Counted from the first letter of the stretch, positions 17,455 through 24,647 are shown. The stretch is 36,834 nucleotides of DNA from CAIYRG01 sp036273455 (GCA_036273455.1 DASUHP010000122.1:1-36834), one strand, 5' to 3'. The notes: generated by a model from the sequence alone, not told the origin. Translations and numbers: made by a program.

Positions 17455-17514
17455 CATCACGTCCTTGACACCCTTGCAAGCTCTTTAGTCCCTTCGAAGC
17501 AGCGAGCTGCCGGA

Positions 17515-17580
17515 GCCATCCCCTCGGAGCCGCCGTCGCTCGTCACAAAGCGCGCGAGTGCGGCGGCTCCGAGGGGTGGC
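17515..17580 (-). ncRNA. large hairpin after the recombinase; candidate part of an IS1111 bridge RNA
   Basis: CCCCTCGGAGCCGCCG (17520-17535) pairs perfectly over 16 bp with CGGCGGCTCCGAGGGG (17561-17576). GCCA/TGGC adds four more pairs beyond one bulged T. An inner CGCT/AGCG pair lies within the loop. On the recombinase strand this is 30 bases after its stop. In the IS1111 subgroup the guide (bridge) RNA is reported to be encoded after the recombinase gene, so this structure is a candidate element of it. It could equally be a terminator without a T run or a palindromic target site. Confidence 0.35.
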
Positions 17581-17609
17581 GGTCATCCTCTTGGTGAGTC
17601 CGGAGCTTT

Positions 17610-18641
17610 TCATGCTGCTGCTTTCTGGTGGTACGCGGTCGAATAGTCTTCATTTTTCGCCAGCACCGCCCAGGCGATCCGCGCCATCCGATTGGCGTGC
17701 GCCACGATGGCGACCTTGGGCTTCTTGCGGGCGAGCAGTTGTCTCAACCCCGGCGTGACATTGCGCGCCCGGGGGTCGTGCGCCCGTTTCACGATCGAAG
17801 CCGCGCCCTGCACGAAGAGCGAGCGCAGATACCGATCACCCTGCTTGGAGATCGGACCACAGCGATTCTTGCCGCCGGTGGCATTGGCTTTGGGCGTCAG
17901 TCCCATCCACGCGGCAAGATCGCGACCACATTTGAACCGTTTCACATCGCCAACGCTCGCCACCAGCGCGCTCGCGGTAATCGGGCCGATCCCGGGAATC
18001 GTTTGCAGCCTTATGCAGGCTGCGTCCGACTGGCAGCGCTTCGCGATTTTGCGGTCAAAGCGTCCGATCTCAAGGCGCAGCGATTCCGCCAGTTTGAGCA
18101 ACGGCTGCAGCGCAAAGTGCGCATCGGCCGGCAGACGCGTGTCGTTCTCATCGGCGATAATCGCCTCAATGTCGGGCGGTAGTCCTTTAGCCGCAACAAT
18201 GCCGAACTCCGCGCACAGGCTGCGAATGATGTTCGTTATCCGGGTCTTCTGCCGAACCAGAGCCGCTCGCGCGCGATGCAGCGTCGCAAAACCCTGCTCC
18301 TTTTCACTCTTCACCGGCACAAATCGCATCGCCGGCCGCGTCACCGCTTCACAACACGCGCCGGCATCAATGCCATCGCTCTTGCCCCGTTTCACATACG
18401 CCTTCACATAAAGCGGCGGCATCAGCCGCACCTCGTGCCCCAATTCCATCAGCTTGCGAGACCAGTATTGCGCAGTCGAGCATGCTTCCATCCCGATCAC
18501 ACACGGTTCGAGCCTCGCAAAAAACGGCAGCACCTGCGCCCGTCGCAGAGTTCGTTGCACCACAACGTTCCCCTTTACATCCACTCCGTGAATCGCGAAC
18601 ACGTTCTTCGCCAGATCAACGCCAATCGTGGTAATCTTCAT
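17610..18641 (-). CDS. IS110 family transposase, IS1111-like
   Basis: A 343-aa IS110-family recombinase of full family length. The N-terminal RuvC-like domain has the DEDD set: Asp9 in GVDLAK, Glu52 in GMEAC, Asp89 and Asp92 in KSDGIDA. The segment CEAVTRPAMRFVPVKSE after it marks the IS1111 subgroup. The C-terminal Transposase_20 domain runs from TIPGIGPITASALVASVGD (about 214-232) to GPISKQGDRYLR (262-273). Just before this, the usual S-T-G-G stretch that includes the presumed catalytic serine reads N-A-T-G-G-K (253-258), with Ala254 at the Ser position in my alignment. The copy may therefore be inactive. The reading frame is otherwise intact, with no stops or frameshifts. Confidence 0.93.
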   Translation of the reverse strand: MKITTIGVDLAKNVFAIHGVDVKGNVVVQRTLRRAQVLPFFARLEPCVIGMEACSTAQYWSRKLMELGHEVRLMPPLYVKAYVKRGKSDGIDAGACCEAVTRPAMRFVPVKSEKEQGFATLHRARAALVRQKTRITNIIRSLCAEFGIVAAKGLPPDIEAIIADENDTRLPADAHFALQPLLKLAESLRLEIGRFDRKIAKRCQSDAACIRLQTIPGIGPITASALVASVGDVKRFKCGRDLAAWMGLTPKANATGGKNRCGPISKQGDRYLRSLFVQGAASIVKRAHDPRARNVTPGLRQLLARKKPKVAIVAHANRMARIAWAVLAKNEDYSTAYHQKAAA

Positions 18642-18642
18642 T

Positions 18643-18711
18643 TGGGCGGTTCCCTTTGTGAGGTTTGCACCATCACGTTATGGCACTTTGATGCCGTGGG
18701 GCACCGCCCAC
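18643..18711 (-). other. structured leader upstream of the IS110 recombinase
   Basis: GGGCGGT at 18643-18649 can pair with ACCGCCC at 18705-18711, enclosing about 55 bases that include a small GGCA/TGCC hairpin (18681-18694). It lies directly upstream of the recombinase start on its strand. It may be an end structure of the element, or a guide RNA if the element follows the IS110 rather than the IS1111 arrangement. Its base-pairing is visible; its role is inference. Confidence 0.3.
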
Positions 18712-18714
18712 CTC

Positions 18715-18857
18715 ATCATGGCCGGGCGCGAAGCGAACCGGCCACCCGGCGCGCCCGCGCCTGCGGGCGCAAGAAATTTCGTGCGATGTAAAAGAATCCA
18801 AAATTTATGGCGCGCAGACGCGCGCCTGCTGGGTGGCCGGGTCAAGCCCGCCCATGG
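18715..18857. repeat. large imperfect palindrome, intergenic
   Basis: CATGGCCGGGC...CCGGCCACCC...GGCGCGC on the left (from 18717) is mirrored on the right by GCGCGCC...GGGTGGCCGG...CCCGCCCATG (to 18857). The arms are about 37 bases with small gaps. Internal perfect hairpins exist, such as GGCGCGC/GCGCGCC around AGAC (18809-18826). It lies between the insertion element and the amidase stop, and could serve as a Rho-independent-like 3' end for the amidase transcript. GC-rich palindromes of this style are dispersed in alphaproteobacterial genomes. Confidence 0.5.
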
Positions 18858-18866
18858 CACATTTTT

Positions 18867-20408
18867 TTAGATGCCAAGCAGGGCCGGTGGGTTTTGGCGG
18901 ACGAGGTTGGTGGCCTGGTCATAGGCTGCGGCCATTTGCAGGCAGCCGAGTTCGTCCTGGTTGCGTCCGACAATCTGCATTCCCATCGGCAGCCCCGGCG
19001 CACTGAATCCTGCCGGCACGTTCAAAGACGGACAGCCGGTCATCGACACCAACGAACAGACTTCCATCCAGCGGTGATAGGTGTCCATTTTGCGGCCGTT
19101 GATTTCCGTCGGCCAGTGGACCTTGGCATCGAACGGAAATACCTGCGCGGTCGGCAGCACGAAGAACGGATAGCGTTCGGAAAATCGCCGGACCGCTTCA
19201 TACCATTGGGTGCGCACCGCCGCTGCATCGACAAGATCGAAAGCGGACAGCTTCATCCCGGTTTCAACTTCGTACTGCACTTCCGGCTTCATCAATTTGC
19301 GTTTGGCCGGATCGGCGTAATAGCCCTTCAGCGTCGCGCTGTTCTGGGCGGCGCGCAGTTTCACCCAGGCATCCCAGACTTTCTCCAGCGGATAATCGGG
19401 CCTGGCGTCTTCGACAACGCAGCCCAGTGATTCGAAATGTTTGAGCGCCGCCCGGCAGAGATCAAGAATCCCAGGTTCGAAGGCAAGATAGCCGTTGAAG
19501 TCGCCGGGCCAGGCGATGCGCACGCCTTTCAGGTCGCGATTGAGCGGCCCGGCAAACACGGCGGGATCCTGCCGGTTTGACAGCGGCGCGCGCGGATCGT
19601 AGCCCGCCTGCGTGGACAACAGCATCGCAAGATCGGGCACGGTGCGCGCAAGCGGGCCGGAGACGCCGAACGGGGCGCTGAACACATCGACGCCGTCGGA
19701 TGGCACGCGTCCGAATGACGGGCGGAATCCGAACACGTTGCAATATGCCGCGGGATTGCGCAGCGATCCGCCGGAATCACTGCCATCCGCCACGGGCAGC
19801 ATACGCAGCGCGAGTGACGCGCAGGCGCCGCCGCTGCTGCCGCCCGGCGTTTTGCTCAGGTCGTAGGGATTGAGCGTCGTCCCGGACACCGGATTATAGG
19901 TCTGGGAGCCGAGGCCGAATTCCGGCGTATTGGTTTTCCCGATGACGATTGCGCCGGCGCGCTTCACCCGTTCGACGTGAATGGAATCCGTGGACGGAAC
20001 AAAATCCTTGAGAATCGGCGAGCCCTGGGTCATGCGGATGCCGGCCGCCGCGGCGAGATCCTTGATCGCCTGTGGAAAGCCATGCATCCAGCCGCGCGAA
20101 CCCCCGCGCGAAAGGTCGGCGTCGCGATCGGCCGCTTCCTTCATCAGCGCGCCGCGGTCGCGCATGAAGATGATCGCGTTCACCTTCGGATTGAAGCGGG
20201 CGATGTGGTCGAGATAGGCACTCATCACTTCGGCGCATGAAACGTGCTTCGCATGGATCGCCTGCGAAAGCTGATGCGCATCCATGAGCACGATGTCGGA
20301 GATTTTCGCGTTTCCCGCCGCCATGGCGCCCGCCCCTGTCATAAGTGCCGCCGCCCCGCCCGCAACAGCGAGTGCATCCCGGCGATTGATGTCATTTTGA
20401 TTGGTCAT
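18867..20408 (-). CDS. Tat-exported amidase (amidase signature family)
   Basis: A 513-aa amidase with the Ser-cisSer-Lys catalytic triad of the amidase signature family: Lys116 in HGFPQAIKDL, Ser192 in PGGSSGG, and nucleophile Ser215 in GSDSGGSLRNPA. The N-terminus has NRRDALAVAGGAAALMTGAG, a Tat-type signal, so the enzyme works outside the cytoplasm. It hydrolyses an amide (possibly also ester) bond; GatA-like amidotransferase function is excluded by the export signal and the absence of gatB or gatC nearby. The start at 20408 has AGGAG upstream. It is the last gene of the fluoride-riboswitch run, 51 bases after the YncE-like gene. A role in that response is not established. Confidence 0.9.
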   Translation of the reverse strand: MTNQNDINRRDALAVAGGAAALMTGAGAMAAGNAKISDIVLMDAHQLSQAIHAKHVSCAEVMSAYLDHIARFNPKVNAIIFMRDRGALMKEAADRDADLSRGGSRGWMHGFPQAIKDLAAAAGIRMTQGSPILKDFVPSTDSIHVERVKRAGAIVIGKTNTPEFGLGSQTYNPVSGTTLNPYDLSKTPGGSSGGACASLALRMLPVADGSDSGGSLRNPAAYCNVFGFRPSFGRVPSDGVDVFSAPFGVSGPLARTVPDLAMLLSTQAGYDPRAPLSNRQDPAVFAGPLNRDLKGVRIAWPGDFNGYLAFEPGILDLCRAALKHFESLGCVVEDARPDYPLEKVWDAWVKLRAAQNSATLKGYYADPAKRKLMKPEVQYEVETGMKLSAFDLVDAAAVRTQWYEAVRRFSERYPFFVLPTAQVFPFDAKVHWPTEINGRKMDTYHRWMEVCSLVSMTGCPSLNVPAGFSAPGLPMGMQIVGRNQDELGCLQMAAAYDQATNLVRQNPPALLGI

Positions 20409-20459
20409 GCGTGCTCCTGCCGCGATAACCGGATCATCTTATATCTCAGGGCTTTGGGT

Positions 20460-21473
20460 TTAGGGGGCGATGACGAGCACTTGCCATGATCCGGCCAGGC
20501 GCCCGCGGCCTCCTGGTATCGACGGATCGGGTTGCGATGCCATGAGATAAAGCCGGCCGGTATTCGGGTCGAGGGTTCCGGTGCGCGATCCCACCTGTGT
20601 CGGCACATGCTGGACAATCACGGCATGGGCCGGATCGGCCAGTGAAATCACTTCGAGCACGCCATCGCCGCCACCGGGAATAAATGCGAGCTTGCGCTTC
20701 TGGTCGTAAATCGCCGCGTCCGGTCCTCTGCCGATTGGAACCGTGGACATTACGGCTCCGTCAGATGCGCGCACAATTTTCGCCATTCCGTTGCGGCAGG
20801 AGGAGATCAGCACGCCTGAACCCGGCGCATAGGCGAGGCCGGACGGATTTTCGCAACCCGGCATGTTGTAGATGCCGATGACTTTGTGCTGTCTTGCATC
20901 GATGACCGCGATCTGCCCAGTGGTCTCGATATTGTCGAAGATGCGTCCTTTGCCGTCGGCCACCGGAAATTCCAGCACATTGGGCGAAATCGAAATGGTG
21001 TCGACAATCTTGTGCGCTACCGGATCAACAAAAACAGCGTTGCCGCTGTCCTTGTTGAGGACCAACACCTGCTTCGTCACCGGATCATAGGCGGCCGAAT
21101 TTGGATTTTTGCCGCCGGAGGGAAGATCGGCGATGATCTGGTCATTGGTCCTGTCGAGAATCCGGATGATGCTCTTGGCGCCCTGCGTCAGCACCAGAAG
21201 ATTCGTACCCGGAACGGGCAGAGCGATGTGATTGCTCTCACCATTCGTGAACACCGAAGCCGTATTAGCCTTCGGATCAATCACGGTGGTGAAATTGCCG
21301 CGCGGCATGTAAATGCGATCCGCGGCGGGATCGAAAGTGGCGTAATCGAACCCGCCATCCGGCACCTTGATACGCTCGACAATGCGGTAATTCGTTTGTT
21401 CTGCCGCGCTCGCTGGCTGCGATGTGGCGGCAATTGCAGTCAAAAGCAAAAATAACGCCGAACAGATTTTCAT
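20460..21473 (-). CDS. exported YncE-like beta-propeller protein
   Basis: A 337-aa protein with a signal peptide (MKICSALFLLLTAIAATSQPASA). The rest is made of repeated blades of the type DPAADRIYMPRGNFTTVID, DPVTKQVLVLNKDSGNAVFVD and DARQHKVIGIYNMPG, as in YncE/YVTN beta-propellers. These proteins are periplasmic and bind partners or, in some cases, single-stranded DNA; enzymatic activity is not usual. The ATG at 21473 is preferred to the in-frame GTG before it; GGAAAGG lies about 10 bases upstream. It lies only 18 bases after the DUF190 gene, which argues for co-transcription. The function in this operon is unknown. Confidence 0.8.
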   Translation of the reverse strand: MKICSALFLLLTAIAATSQPASAAEQTNYRIVERIKVPDGGFDYATFDPAADRIYMPRGNFTTVIDPKANTASVFTNGESNHIALPVPGTNLLVLTQGAKSIIRILDRTNDQIIADLPSGGKNPNSAAYDPVTKQVLVLNKDSGNAVFVDPVAHKIVDTISISPNVLEFPVADGKGRIFDNIETTGQIAVIDARQHKVIGIYNMPGCENPSGLAYAPGSGVLISSCRNGMAKIVRASDGAVMSTVPIGRGPDAAIYDQKRKLAFIPGGGDGVLEVISLADPAHAVIVQHVPTQVGSRTGTLDPNTGRLYLMASQPDPSIPGGRGRLAGSWQVLVIAP

Positions 21474-21491
21474 CACGCGCTACCTTTCCAA

Positions 21492-21827
21492 TCAATTTTT
21501 CCCGTCGTAACGGCAGACTTTAACTTTTTCCATGGTGATCAAACCGTGCCCCATCATTCCGTCAATTACCGGAAGGAATGCGTTGATTTTCTCTTCCGCA
21601 TCGACAATCTCGATCACCAGCGGCAGGTCCTCCGACAATCGCAGGATCTTTGCCGTATGCAGGCGGCTTGAATGGCCGAATCCCATCGGGCCGCGCAGCA
21701 CCGTTGCACCGGCCAGATGCATTTCGCGCGCCGTCAGAACGATGGCCTCGTATAGTGGTCGATGATGATGGCGGTCGGACTCGCCGATAAATATCCTCAG
21801 CAGTACAGCGTCTTTTGGGATTTGCAT
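21492..21827 (-). CDS. DUF190 family protein
   Basis: A 111-aa protein matching DUF190 (PF02641), with LLRIFIGESDRHHHRPLYEAIV at the N-terminus, LRGPMGFG in the middle and LPLVIEIVDAEEKINAFLPVID after it. The family has a PII-like ferredoxin fold and often lies beside the fluoride channel gene crcB; a sensor or regulator role has been suggested but not settled. Here there is no crcB, but the gene is in the riboswitch operon 25 bases after the universal stress gene and 18 bases before the YncE-like gene. Its length is normal and it has no export signal, so it is cytoplasmic. Confidence 0.88.
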   Translation of the reverse strand: MQIPKDAVLLRIFIGESDRHHHRPLYEAIVLTAREMHLAGATVLRGPMGFGHSSRLHTAKILRLSEDLPLVIEIVDAEEKINAFLPVIDGMMGHGLITMEKVKVCRYDGKN

Positions 21828-21852
21828 TGGCCAGCATCCCCAGATTGGGTGA

Positions 21853-22272
21853 TCACTTGACTACCAACACTGCACAGGGCGCATGCTCGACCAGGCGCTC
21901 GGTCGTGCTCCCGATCAAACGATTATATAACGCCGAATGGCCCATGTATCCGGCAATGAGCAGGTCGCAGTTGCGATATTGAACAAATTCGCAGATTTTC
22001 TGCACCGCGTGGCCGTATAGAACATGCGCGTGCAGATCCACCTCTTTGCGTTTGGCTTCGCTGCGACAAGGACCGCAGAGTTTGTCGAATTGCCGGTTGG
22101 CGTCCTGCCTGTCCTCGATCACCTCATCGACCGTTGCGGGGATTTGTGGCGTCGCTTCGACGCACACCATATGGAGTTCGGCGCCATGTGTAGCCGCCAA
22201 TGTCACAGCGGCAGAAAATGCTTTGGCCGCACCATCCGATCCATCATGCGCGATTGCGATTTTCCTGAACAT
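21853..22272 (-). CDS. universal stress protein (UspA family)
   Basis: A 139-aa UspA-family protein. The N-terminal strand FRKIAIAHDGSDGAAKA has the conserved Asp. The C-terminal ATP-binding signature GYMGHSALYNRLIGSTTERL fits G-x2-G-x9-G-S/T, followed by the APCAVLVVK strand. It is predicted to bind ATP. GGAGG lies seven bases before the ATG. The start overlaps the end of the antiporter gene by 29 bases, which couples their translation. Universal stress proteins are reported among genes controlled by fluoride riboswitches, and USP domains regulate transporters in other systems, so it may regulate the antiporter. Confidence 0.9.
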   Translation of the reverse strand: MFRKIAIAHDGSDGAAKAFSAAVTLAATHGAELHMVCVEATPQIPATVDEVIEDRQDANRQFDKLCGPCRSEAKRKEVDLHAHVLYGHAVQKICEFVQYRNCDLLIAGYMGHSALYNRLIGSTTERLVEHAPCAVLVVK

Positions 22273-23455
22273 TCTGCGCCTCCATCAGCCGCCCTGAGAT
22301 GTGGCGGGTGTCGATGTCCCTGACAGGCTCATCCATCGGCTTGAAAGTGGGCTGAAACCACCGTTGTGCGATCAGTGTTGGAACGACCGCACTGCCAATC
22401 ACCGCAGTCACGAGAATTGTATATTGCGTCTGATCAATGATCTTGTTGGTCAATCCGAACAGGGCGGAAATACTGCCGAAAGTCAGTCCGGTGGACATCA
22501 GCAGGGTCGTATACATGCCCTCACGCTTATCGAAGCGGTAGTAGCGGGTCAGTGGCAAAATTCCGACGAACTTAGTCGCCATTTTGATCGCCAGAAATAC
22601 CGCAATGAGTCCTGCGGCTGCGATGACGGCATGCGCCTGCACCAGCGATCCCGCCTTGAGAAAATAAAATGGCGTAAGGATTGTAAACGCCACGATACGC
22701 ATGCGGTGGGGCAGTTGCGCGTCTGAAAGAAAAGCGGGAGCCAGCGCCATTCCGACCAGATAGGCGGGCAACACGGCTTCGCTGCCGGCGACTGTGGCGA
22801 GCCCGCCCAAACCAAGCAATATGAGTGCGATGAATTTTGTCTGCGGTTCGCTGACCCGTTGACCCACACTGACGAAAAACCACGGCGCAAAGCGCGGCAG
22901 CAGCGCCAGCACGACGGCGGTGACGGCCCCGAACACCAGCAGCCGTGAATCGTAATGCGCAAATACGATGCCCAATGCCAGAACAGTGCCGAGATCATTG
23001 ATAAAACAGGCGGCGAGAATAATCTTGCCGATCTCGGTTTTGTTGAATCCGGTCTCGACCATCACGGCGTAAACGACGGCAACCGAGGTGGTTGAAAGCG
23101 AAATGCCGGCGATCTGCGCCTGCGGCAGCGGCCAGCCGAGGACGAACCAGGCATAGGCAAGTACGCCGAGATAGGGCGCAAAAAAGCCGATCACGCCGAT
23201 GCTGATGCTGGACCAGAAGTGCTTGCGGACGACCCGCGGATCGATTTCGGCGCCGGCCAGAAATGTCAGGAGGATCGCGCCAAAACCGGCAAGAAAATTC
23301 ACCCAATCGGTCAATGTGAGTGTGAACAGATTACCGGCAATCGCGCCGACCATGATTTCGATCAGAGCCACGGAAACCGCAACGCGGATGGAAATGATCG
23401 AGGCCGCCAGCGCGAGGCCGAGCCAAACTGCCGAATCAAGCCAAACATTGGACAC
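22244..23455 (-). CDS. cation:proton antiporter
   Basis: A 403-aa Na+/H+-exchanger-fold membrane protein with about 12 hydrophobic segments. The core pair of residues is in ACFINDLGTVLAL (Asn-Asp, as in electroneutral exchangers), and FLAGAEIDPRVV and SVAVVYAVMVETG are typical of the Kef/NapA-type (Na_H_Exchanger) family. No C-terminal TrkA-N domain is present. I start at GTG 23455, which has AGGGAG six bases upstream; an ATG at 23473 would place that site inside the gene. It is the first gene after the fluoride riboswitch. Na+/H+ antiporters are known members of this regulon, where they may offset proton entry with HF. The exported ion is not determined. Confidence 0.88.
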   Translation of the reverse strand: MSNVWLDSAVWLGLALAASIISIRVAVSVALIEIMVGAIAGNLFTLTLTDWVNFLAGFGAILLTFLAGAEIDPRVVRKHFWSSISIGVIGFFAPYLGVLAYAWFVLGWPLPQAQIAGISLSTTSVAVVYAVMVETGFNKTEIGKIILAACFINDLGTVLALGIVFAHYDSRLLVFGAVTAVVLALLPRFAPWFFVSVGQRVSEPQTKFIALILLGLGGLATVAGSEAVLPAYLVGMALAPAFLSDAQLPHRMRIVAFTILTPFYFLKAGSLVQAHAVIAAAGLIAVFLAIKMATKFVGILPLTRYYRFDKREGMYTTLLMSTGLTFGSISALFGLTNKIIDQTQYTILVTAVIGSAVVPTLIAQRWFQPTFKPMDEPVRDIDTRHISGRLMEAQNVQENRNRA

Positions 23456-23535
23456 GCAAAACTCCCTTCTCATGCGGGCCATCCGCAATGGACACTGGCG
23501 CGCGCGGGAGAATGGGCTTTGCGAGCTTTCGCAGA

Positions 23536-23567
23536 ACTCCCACCGCGCCAATTTACGCGGCAGGAGT
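23536..23567 (-). promoter_or_regulatory. candidate expression platform of the fluoride riboswitch
   Basis: ACTCC and CCGCG can pair with CGCGG and GGAGT across an eight-base loop (23548-23555), a ten-pair hairpin. Its ACTCC strand on the RNA is the same one (23567-23563) that forms the aptamer pseudoknot, so hairpin and ligand-bound aptamer exclude each other. No T run follows, so control is probably not by intrinsic termination at this hairpin. TTCTCCC further down the leader could pair with the GGGAG of the antiporter ribosome site. Confidence 0.5.
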
Positions 23568-23606
23568 CATCAGCCTTGCGGCGGTTTCGGGGGACTCCAT
23601 CCCCTT
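23561..23606 (-). promoter_or_regulatory. fluoride riboswitch (crcB motif)
   Basis: Read on the minus strand, GGGGATGGAGTCCCCC is followed by GAAACCGCC, GCAA, GGCTGATG and ACTCC. This fits the crcB-motif consensus: P1 is GGGG (23604-23601) with CCCC (within 23593-23589), P3 is GCC with GGC around GCAA (23582-23573), and the pseudoknot joins GGAGT (23598-23594) to ACTCC (23567-23563). The conserved GATG and AAAC positions are present. The RNA binds fluoride with magnesium and turns on downstream genes. It lies about 105 bases before the antiporter gene. A covariance-model search would settle it, but the match is close. Confidence 0.87.
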
Positions 23607-23617
23607 CTGTAGCAATC

Positions 23618-23647
23618 AGGCTACGCGATCCGGGCCGACCGGGTCAA
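23618..23647 (-). promoter_or_regulatory. candidate promoter of the fluoride operon
   Basis: TTGACC (23647-23642) and TAGCCT (23623-23618) are separated by 18 bases. Transcription would start near 23611, a few bases before the aptamer, which is the expected distance for a riboswitch leader. The -10 is a weak match. Confidence 0.45.
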
Positions 23648-23717
23648 CGCTCCATTGGTCCGATTTCCACAGTGCAATTCTCGCCGGCAAACGCCAGGAT
23701 GTTCGAAGCGGGCCGGT

Positions 23718-24647
23718 TCAGAACCGGTAGAGTTTGGCGGGGTTGTCGACCAGGATCATCCTGCGCGTGGTTTCGTCCGGGTACCATGTGGTCAGCGCTT
23801 TCAGCCAGGCCGCGTCATCGATTTTGGAGAAGGGCGTGACTTCGTCCTTTGGGTGGCCGGGAATGGTCTGGGTGTGCGGCCAATCTGTGGCCCACAGCAT
23901 ATGGTCGCGTCCGGCATAGATCAGCGTCTGCGCCAGTTGTTTGACCTGATCCGACAGCGGGTCTTTGCTGAACCGGTACGCCGCGGACAGCTTCACCCAG
24001 GCTTTGCGGGCATGCACCAGATCGACCACCGCCTGTGCGCCGCGGAAATCGATTCCGTTCGGGCCGCCCGGCATGCCGAAATGATCGATCACCACCGGCA
24101 CCGGCATGGCGACAATGGTGTCGACCAGTCTGTCGATCACCGGCGCCACGGTGAAAATCTGCACGTGCCAGTTCAGCGGCGCGACTTTCTTGCCGAACGC
24201 CATCAGCATTTGCGCCGCCGCTTTGGGGTCGCGATTGCCGGCGGACTCCAGATTGACCCGCACACCGCGGACGCCTTTCTTATCCATGTCGCGCAACGCC
24301 GCGTCGGGCGTTTTCAAGTCGATTACCGCAATGCCGCGCGCAGCATCGCCAAGCTCTGCCAGCGCATCGAGCATGCAGGAATTGTCGGTCCCGTAGAAGC
24401 TCGGCTGCACCAGCACAGTGCGGGTGATGCCGAGCCGTGCATGCATCGCCTTCAACTGCGCGACGGTGGCCTCCGGCGGCGTGTAGGGCCGGTTCGCCGC
24501 CATGGGATATTTCGCCTGCGGCCCGATGACGTGGACGTGGCAATCAGTGGCGCCGGGAAAGTTTTTTTCGGCGGCGTGGGATTCGCTCATGGATGAAACG
24601 GCGGCGCCGAATGCGATGGCGCCGAATTCGCGGCGGGTGATGGGCAT
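23718..24647 (-). CDS. Tat-signal LigI-like amidohydrolase, paralogue B
   Basis: A 309-aa amidohydrolase closely paralogous to the one at 16201: TRREFG Tat-type start, DCHVHVIGPQAKYPMAANRP, VLVQPSFYGTDNS, IDHFGMP, DHMLWATDWPHTQ and the identical ending NPAKLYRF. The last 30 or so coding bases are also almost identical in the two genes. Members hydrolyse lactones such as 2-pyrone-4,6-dicarboxylate. The signal sequence is followed by SMSESHAA, so export is likely. No good Shine-Dalgarno precedes the ATG at 24647. It is the third gene of a run with the dehydrogenase and MFS carrier upstream, and is followed by the fluoride operon promoter. Confidence 0.85.
   Translation of the reverse strand: MPITRREFGAIAFGAAVSSMSESHAAEKNFPGATDCHVHVIGPQAKYPMAANRPYTPPEATVAQLKAMHARLGITRTVLVQPSFYGTDNSCMLDALAELGDAARGIAVIDLKTPDAALRDMDKKGVRGVRVNLESAGNRDPKAAAQMLMAFGKKVAPLNWHVQIFTVAPVIDRLVDTIVAMPVPVVIDHFGMPGGPNGIDFRGAQAVVDLVHARKAWVKLSAAYRFSKDPLSDQVKQLAQTLIYAGRDHMLWATDWPHTQTIPGHPKDEVTPFSKIDDAAWLKALTTWYPDETTRRMILVDNPAKLYRF

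Larger units (their letters stand above)
17455..18678 (-). mobile_element. IS110-group element (IS1111-like), ends uncertain
   Basis: An insertion element carrying one complete IS110-family recombinase. Ends cannot be defined from one copy. An 8-base direct repeat, CATCACGT at 17455-17462 and 18671-18678, brackets the gene and its structured flanks and is used as a provisional boundary; a chance match is quite possible. IS110-group elements lack classical terminal inverted repeats and do not make target duplications, so a short shared core would be the expected trace. Flanking genes are intact on both sides: the amidohydrolase start at 17142 and the amidase stop at 18867. Confidence 0.5.

Noticed and set aside
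17143..17460. Extension of amidohydrolase A by about 106 codons
   Set aside because: The Tat signal and Shine-Dalgarno at 17142 fix the start; the upstream open frame shows no domain.
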